NCBI GenBank assembly: GCA_947493695.1
Contig: CANLSF010000005.1
Location: 310,001 to 374,000, forward strand
DNA length: 64,000 bases
Reading direction: 5' to 3'
DNA from: an uncultured Kiloniellaceae bacterium
Lineage (GTDB): Bacteria > Pseudomonadota > Alphaproteobacteria > Kiloniellales > Kiloniellaceae
A program made the position numbers and the translations under genes. Under the pieces are notes generated by a model. It saw only the letters and a program-made list of their open reading frames with translations, ran no database searches and was not told the DNA's origin. This document shows positions 61,030 to 64,000 of the stretch, piece after piece. Within the stretch, counting starts at the first letter, position 1, and each line of letters starts with the position of its first letter.

Positions 61030-61641
61030 ATGTTCTACGAAACCGCTGAAAATAAGCACGGCCTTCCGCACGACCCCTTCAAAAGCTGCATTGTCCCCCG
61101 CCCGATCGGGTGGATCTCGACCGTCGATAAGAATGGCGCCGTAAACCTTGCCCCCTATAGCTTTTTTAACGGCGTATCTTCAGACCCTCACCTGGTCATG
61201 TTTTCGTCGAACGGCCGGAAAAACGGTGAGATCAAGGACACCGTCACAAACTGCCGGGAAACGGGTGAATTTGTTGCCAATATCGCCACCTGGGACCTCA
61301 GGTCGCAGATGAATGTCAGCGCCGGGCAGTATCCAGCCGATACAGATGAGATGGAGCTTGCGGAATTGGAGTCCGAAGCTTCGGTTCTCGTGGCCCCGCC
61401 TCGCGTAAAGGCTTCGCCGATCCATCTGGAGTGCAAAACTCACCAGATCGTCGAGTTGCCCAGCAACGATCCTCGTGACGCCAACGCAATGGTCATCGGC
61501 CAGGTCGTCGGCATCCATATCAATGACGACGTCCTGACCGATGGTTTGATTGACATCTCCAAGGTTCTTCCCATCGCGCGGATGGGCTACATGGATTACG
61601 CTAAGATCGAGAGCGTTTTTACCATGCAACGGCCGAAATAA
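61030..61641 (+). CDS. Flavin reductase-like FMN-binding protein
   Basis: The 203-residue protein of the flavin reductase-like/YuxI split-barrel group has IVPRPIGWISTVDKNGAVNL, the FMN-phosphate loop in LVMFSSNGRKNGEIKDTVTN and FVANIATWDLRSQMNVSAG. It also carries an ESEASVLVAPPRVKASPIHL strand and an IGQVVGIHINDDVLTDGL C-terminal part. It probably binds FMN and reduces or transfers flavin for a partner oxygenase, which is not adjacent. Assignment to the family is solid; the partner is unknown. Confidence 0.92.
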   Translation: MFYETAENKHGLPHDPFKSCIVPRPIGWISTVDKNGAVNLAPYSFFNGVSSDPHLVMFSSNGRKNGEIKDTVTNCRETGEFVANIATWDLRSQMNVSAGQYPADTDEMELAELESEASVLVAPPRVKASPIHLECKTHQIVELPSNDPRDANAMVIGQVVGIHINDDVLTDGLIDISKVLPIARMGYMDYAKIESVFTMQRPK

Positions 61642-61925
61642 AGCAGGACAGCTCAATTACAGCCTGTTGCGCTTAACTTCATCCAATTCCTTCGAAAGCT
61701 CATCCGAGGCAGCGTTTGCAAGGCAGAACGCGTTCAGGTGAGCTGGCGAAGACGATGTAACACAACAGGCTTTAGGTTTTCTGCGTGTGAGCGCGCCCCT
61801 GCTGATCTGCGCATGGGTGCTCTCACATCCGTTCGAGAGGAAAACTAGCGCATCATCTCGTAATGAAGCGGGAAGATGCGATCCTTGTCCATTGAACAGA
61901 GACTGCCTGCGAGCCGGATCAGTCT

Positions 61926-62105
61926 TTATGCCGCTTTCTGATCCGTCAGATAAAAATCAGTAACCAATTCAGTTGCAAGTTCCGTCGAACCGCAATGAGG
62001 GCACTCGACTGAAACGCCGAGTGACGCCACCAGGAAACTGTGCATTTCGTCGCGCTCGTCACAAAGCACGACATATCCTTCAGGGAGCTTTGCATCAATA
62101 ACCAT
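61926..62105 (-). CDS. Small CPHC-containing protein
   Basis: The 59-residue protein starts at ATG 62105, with GGGGAG about nine bases upstream. A GTG at 62114 would make 62 residues but has no spacing for a ribosome site. It has Cys-Pro-His-Cys and an upstream Cys (VVLCDERDE), which may form a small zinc-ribbon-like site. No family is recognised. It follows its neighbour at 62111 by a tight junction, so the two are one transcript. Confidence 0.6.
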   Translation of the reverse strand: MVIDAKLPEGYVVLCDERDEMHSFLVASLGVSVECPHCGSTELATELVTDFYLTDQKAA

Positions 62106-62110
62106 GCTGA

Positions 62111-62305
62111 TCACTCCCCTGTCGATAGGTTAAAAGATATGCGATCGAAGGCATAAATTTCCTCGAGCACACCAAACCATTCATTCGCCCAGCATGCGCT
62201 GATTGCCGAATCCCGTCCCATCGTCGAAATCATGTTTTGAGCGAGTTCAGCCTGCGCGGATACCTGTACCTGGTGATCGTCCGTTTGAAGTTCTGCCAAC
62301 ATCAT
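62111..62305 (-). CDS. Small acidic protein, unknown
   Basis: The 64-residue protein begins with tandem ATG codons at 62305/62302; a GGGGAGGGGCGGAAG sequence immediately upstream provides a strong ribosome site. Composition is helical and acidic (LQTDDHQVQVSAQAELAQNM). It is translationally linked to the small CPHC-containing gene. The promoter lies in the AT-rich spacer at 62340-62520. Function is unknown; the pair may be a regulator or toxin-antitoxin-like unit, but no signature supports that. Confidence 0.6.
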   Translation of the reverse strand: MMLAELQTDDHQVQVSAQAELAQNMISTMGRDSAISACWANEWFGVLEEIYAFDRISFNLSTGE

Positions 62306-62802
62306 GCTTCCGCCCCTCCCCATACATTGAAGAATGACGAGATAAATATAAAATTTGCAGTTCAATTTCAACTAAATAATTAATTTTTATTTGAATTAAT
62401 ATTTATTAAAATCCGAAATATCATTTAAATCATCCAATATTATTAATTACATAATTGATTTAAAAGAAATTTACTTTGATTATTAAGGTTAAAATGACCT
62501 AGATATAAAAAGCCTCTTCTATTCGAGCATCCCTGCAAAAGACCTTTGCAACAGGGTGAGAGTCTTCCCTCATCTGCCACTTGCATAACCTTGGCGACAA
62601 CACTCATACTCCGGCCAGTGACTTTTTACCGGAACAATCTGCCGTCGCTTCGGCGCCTATGTTCAGAAAGAGTGGATAACCGTTAAAGCACTTAACATTT
62701 TGAGTGTCAGCACCAGGGGTTTGCAAAAACCCTGAGATGGCTCGGCGACTAAAAAGCCGACCATTTTACGGTGTCGAACACTGTAAGCGAAAGGAAACAG
62801 GG
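62306..62802. other. AT-rich spacer with a bulged hairpin
   Basis: The part at 62340-62520 is strongly AT-rich, unlike the rest of the window, and probably holds divergent promoters. At 62531-62556 a 9-pair stem CCCTGCAAA/TTTGCA..AGGG with a three-base bulge occurs. No gene is supported. Confidence 0.5.
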
Positions 62803-63816
62803 ATGACCCTACTGAGCAAATTTACCAGGACCGCAGCCATTTCCGCGGCCTTTGCCGCAGGCTTGGCCGCGTCCGCGCAGGCCCAAGACCTGAAGTTTTT
62901 CACAATCGGTACTGGCGGCACCGCCTACACATACTACCCAGTCGGCGGCGTGATCGCTAACGCCATCTCCAAACCTCCCGGGTCGCGCGAATGCGGTCAA
63001 GGCGGCAGCTGTGGTGTCGACGGGTTGATTGCATCGGCGGTTTCGTCGCGCGGGTCTGTAGACAACGTAAACGCGATTATTTCCGGCTTGCGCAGCTCAG
63101 GCTTTGCTCAGTCCGATGTTGCCTATTGGGCTTACACGGGCACAGGCACAATGGAAGGCAAGGAACCCGCTAAGGATCTGCGGACAATTGCAGCCCTGTT
63201 CGAAGAGCATATCCACCTTGTGGCCCTGAAAGACAGCGGCATTAACGGCGTTGCGGACCTTAAAGGCAAGCGGGTCTCACTCGATGAGCCAGGGTCCGGC
63301 ACCTACGTCGACGCCAATCTGATCCTGGAGGCCAACGGCCTTTCGGTTTCAGACGTCGACGCAGAAGCCCTCAAGGGTGGAGCAGCCTCTGAAGCCCTTC
63401 GAAACGGCAAGATCGATGCCTTTTTCGTCGTAGCAGGCTATCCAACCGGTTCTCTGGTTGAACTGGCTTCCGCGGCTGAAATCAAACTGGTCCCGATCGA
63501 CGGAGACGGCGCGAAAGCCCTGGCCGACAAATACGGTTTCTTCGCGCAAAGTGAAATTCCGTCGGATGCCTACCCGGGCGTCGCCGCCGCCAAGACGGTT
63601 TCTGTAGGCGCGCAGTGGTTCACAAGTGCGAAGGAAGATGAGGAACTCATCTACAACATCACCAAAGCCCTGTGGAACAAGGAATCCCGTAAGCTGCTCG
63701 ACGTGGGTCATGCTAAAGGCAAGACCATCACACCAGAAACAGCCCTCACGGGTGTCGGTGTACCGCTGCATGCCGGTGCGGAGCGCTTCTACAAGGAAGC
63801 TGGCCTGATCAAGTAA
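62803..63816 (+). CDS. TAXI-family TRAP transporter solute receptor
   Basis: The 337-residue periplasmic receptor has a signal peptide (TRTAAISAAFAAGLAASAQA). The TAXI pattern is FFTIGTGGTAYTYYPVGGVI, VDNVNAIISGLRSSGFAQSD and KRVSLDEPGSGTYVDANLIL, with the C-terminal IYNITKALWNKESRKLL. TAXI receptors feed fused DctQ-DctM TRAP permeases. The ATG at 62803 has AAGGAAACAGGG upstream and starts the signal; the 62704 start is rejected. The permease would lie past the window end, behind a terminator at 63948. Substrate is unknown. Confidence 0.93.
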   Translation: MTLLSKFTRTAAISAAFAAGLAASAQAQDLKFFTIGTGGTAYTYYPVGGVIANAISKPPGSRECGQGGSCGVDGLIASAVSSRGSVDNVNAIISGLRSSGFAQSDVAYWAYTGTGTMEGKEPAKDLRTIAALFEEHIHLVALKDSGINGVADLKGKRVSLDEPGSGTYVDANLILEANGLSVSDVDAEALKGGAASEALRNGKIDAFFVVAGYPTGSLVELASAAEIKLVPIDGDGAKALADKYGFFAQSEIPSDAYPGVAAAKTVSVGAQWFTSAKEDEELIYNITKALWNKESRKLLDVGHAKGKTITPETALTGVGVPLHAGAERFYKEAGLIK

Positions 63817-63947
63817 ACAGGTATTCGAGTCTGCTCGTTCCAGGAAACATCTGCCAGGAACGTTATGCATGCTGTTGTACAAGGGCTGGAGACCACCGCG
63901 TCCTTCCACACATTCGGCGAGAGACCGCCAGTCTTCGGCACATCGAT

Positions 63948-63979
63948 AACCCGGGCGCTCCGGCGTCCGGGTTTCTCTT
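63948..63979 (+). terminator. Rho-independent terminator after the TAXI receptor
   Basis: Stem AACCCGGGCGC/GCGTCCGGGTT (10 pairs plus one G-U, loop of four) followed by TCTCTT. It lies about 130 bases past the receptor stop, allowing receptor-rich expression before any downstream permease. Confidence 0.82.
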
Positions 63980-64000
63980 AGGGCAGGCTTCTTCCTGATG

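Noticed and set aside
61657-61925. Open minus frame ending LDEVKRNRL without a start codon
   Set aside because: The last 30 residues look protein-like, but no ATG, GTG or TTG start is found upstream before it runs into the small CPHC-containing gene. It could be a decayed gene end; not enough to call.
62340-62520. AT-rich region as a replication origin
   Set aside because: No DnaA box cluster, iterons or dnaA/parAB-type genes nearby; promoter space is the simpler reading.

Overview
The window is a 64 kb piece of an alphaproteobacterial chromosome. GC content looks moderately high, with AT-rich intergenic pockets. Two DUF2336 genes, tripartite tricarboxylate (Tct) and TAXI transport, class I PHA synthase, PAS/Cache histidine kinases with PdhS-like HisKA boxes and CYTH-CHAD together suggest a free-living, probably marine heterotroph near Rhodospirillales/Kiloniellales. 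That placement is inference. I saw no rRNA, tRNA, CRISPR array, phage or insertion sequence.

Layout. 0-8 kb: 3' end of a non-pyrrolysine MttB-family methyltransferase, a DUF2336 gene, speE and an RluE-like pseudouridine synthase, a small secreted protein, amn and an MFS carrier. 8-12 kb: a large MscS-type channel, a haloalkane dehalogenase with an unusual helical N-terminal extension, and a SixA-like phosphatase. 12.5-19.4 kb: one minus-strand catabolic operon, tctC-tctB-tctA-enolase-superfamily dehydratase-DapA-family lyase-GntR regulator-PdxA-family dehydrogenase. It has a palindromic operator upstream and an intrinsic terminator between tctC and tctB. 19.9-24.7 kb: CYTH-CHAD, a PCMT-like methyltransferase, glycerate 2-kinase and a thioesterase.

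24.8-30.4 kb is the most unusual part. Two exported proteins are built from Cys-Asn-Pro-Cys repeats. One is a free 96-residue protein; the other is fused to a cytochrome P460 domain. Between them lie a c-type cytochrome, a nuclease-fold protein lacking both catalytic arginines, a DUF6969-like protein, a YeeE/YedE sulfur transporter and a DUF302 protein.

30.6-41.6 kb: a Na+/H+ antiporter, a FecR/peptidoglycan-binding/PASTA envelope protein, a di-haem lipoprotein, DUF2147, an unrecognised basic protein, a methyltransferase-SDR/DoxX-DUF2269 operon and phaC. 42-46 kb: a small MscS channel, then a His-rich EF-hand protein divergent from an OmpR-type two-component system, with a tandem repeat between them. 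47-51 kb: mtnK-mtnA (methylthioribose salvage, fed in principle by speE) and a TTC38-like TPR protein. 51-58.5 kb: two large Cache-PAS histidine kinases, a bactofilin and the second DUF2336 gene. 58.6-64 kb: an MFS carrier, DUF3179, a flavin reductase-like protein, two tiny overlapping genes beside an AT-rich spacer, and a TAXI receptor ending the window.

Many start codons were moved from the longest reading frame to one with a Shine-Dalgarno sequence or a proper signal peptide; each case is stated. Family names rest on reading motifs by eye. No database search was run.
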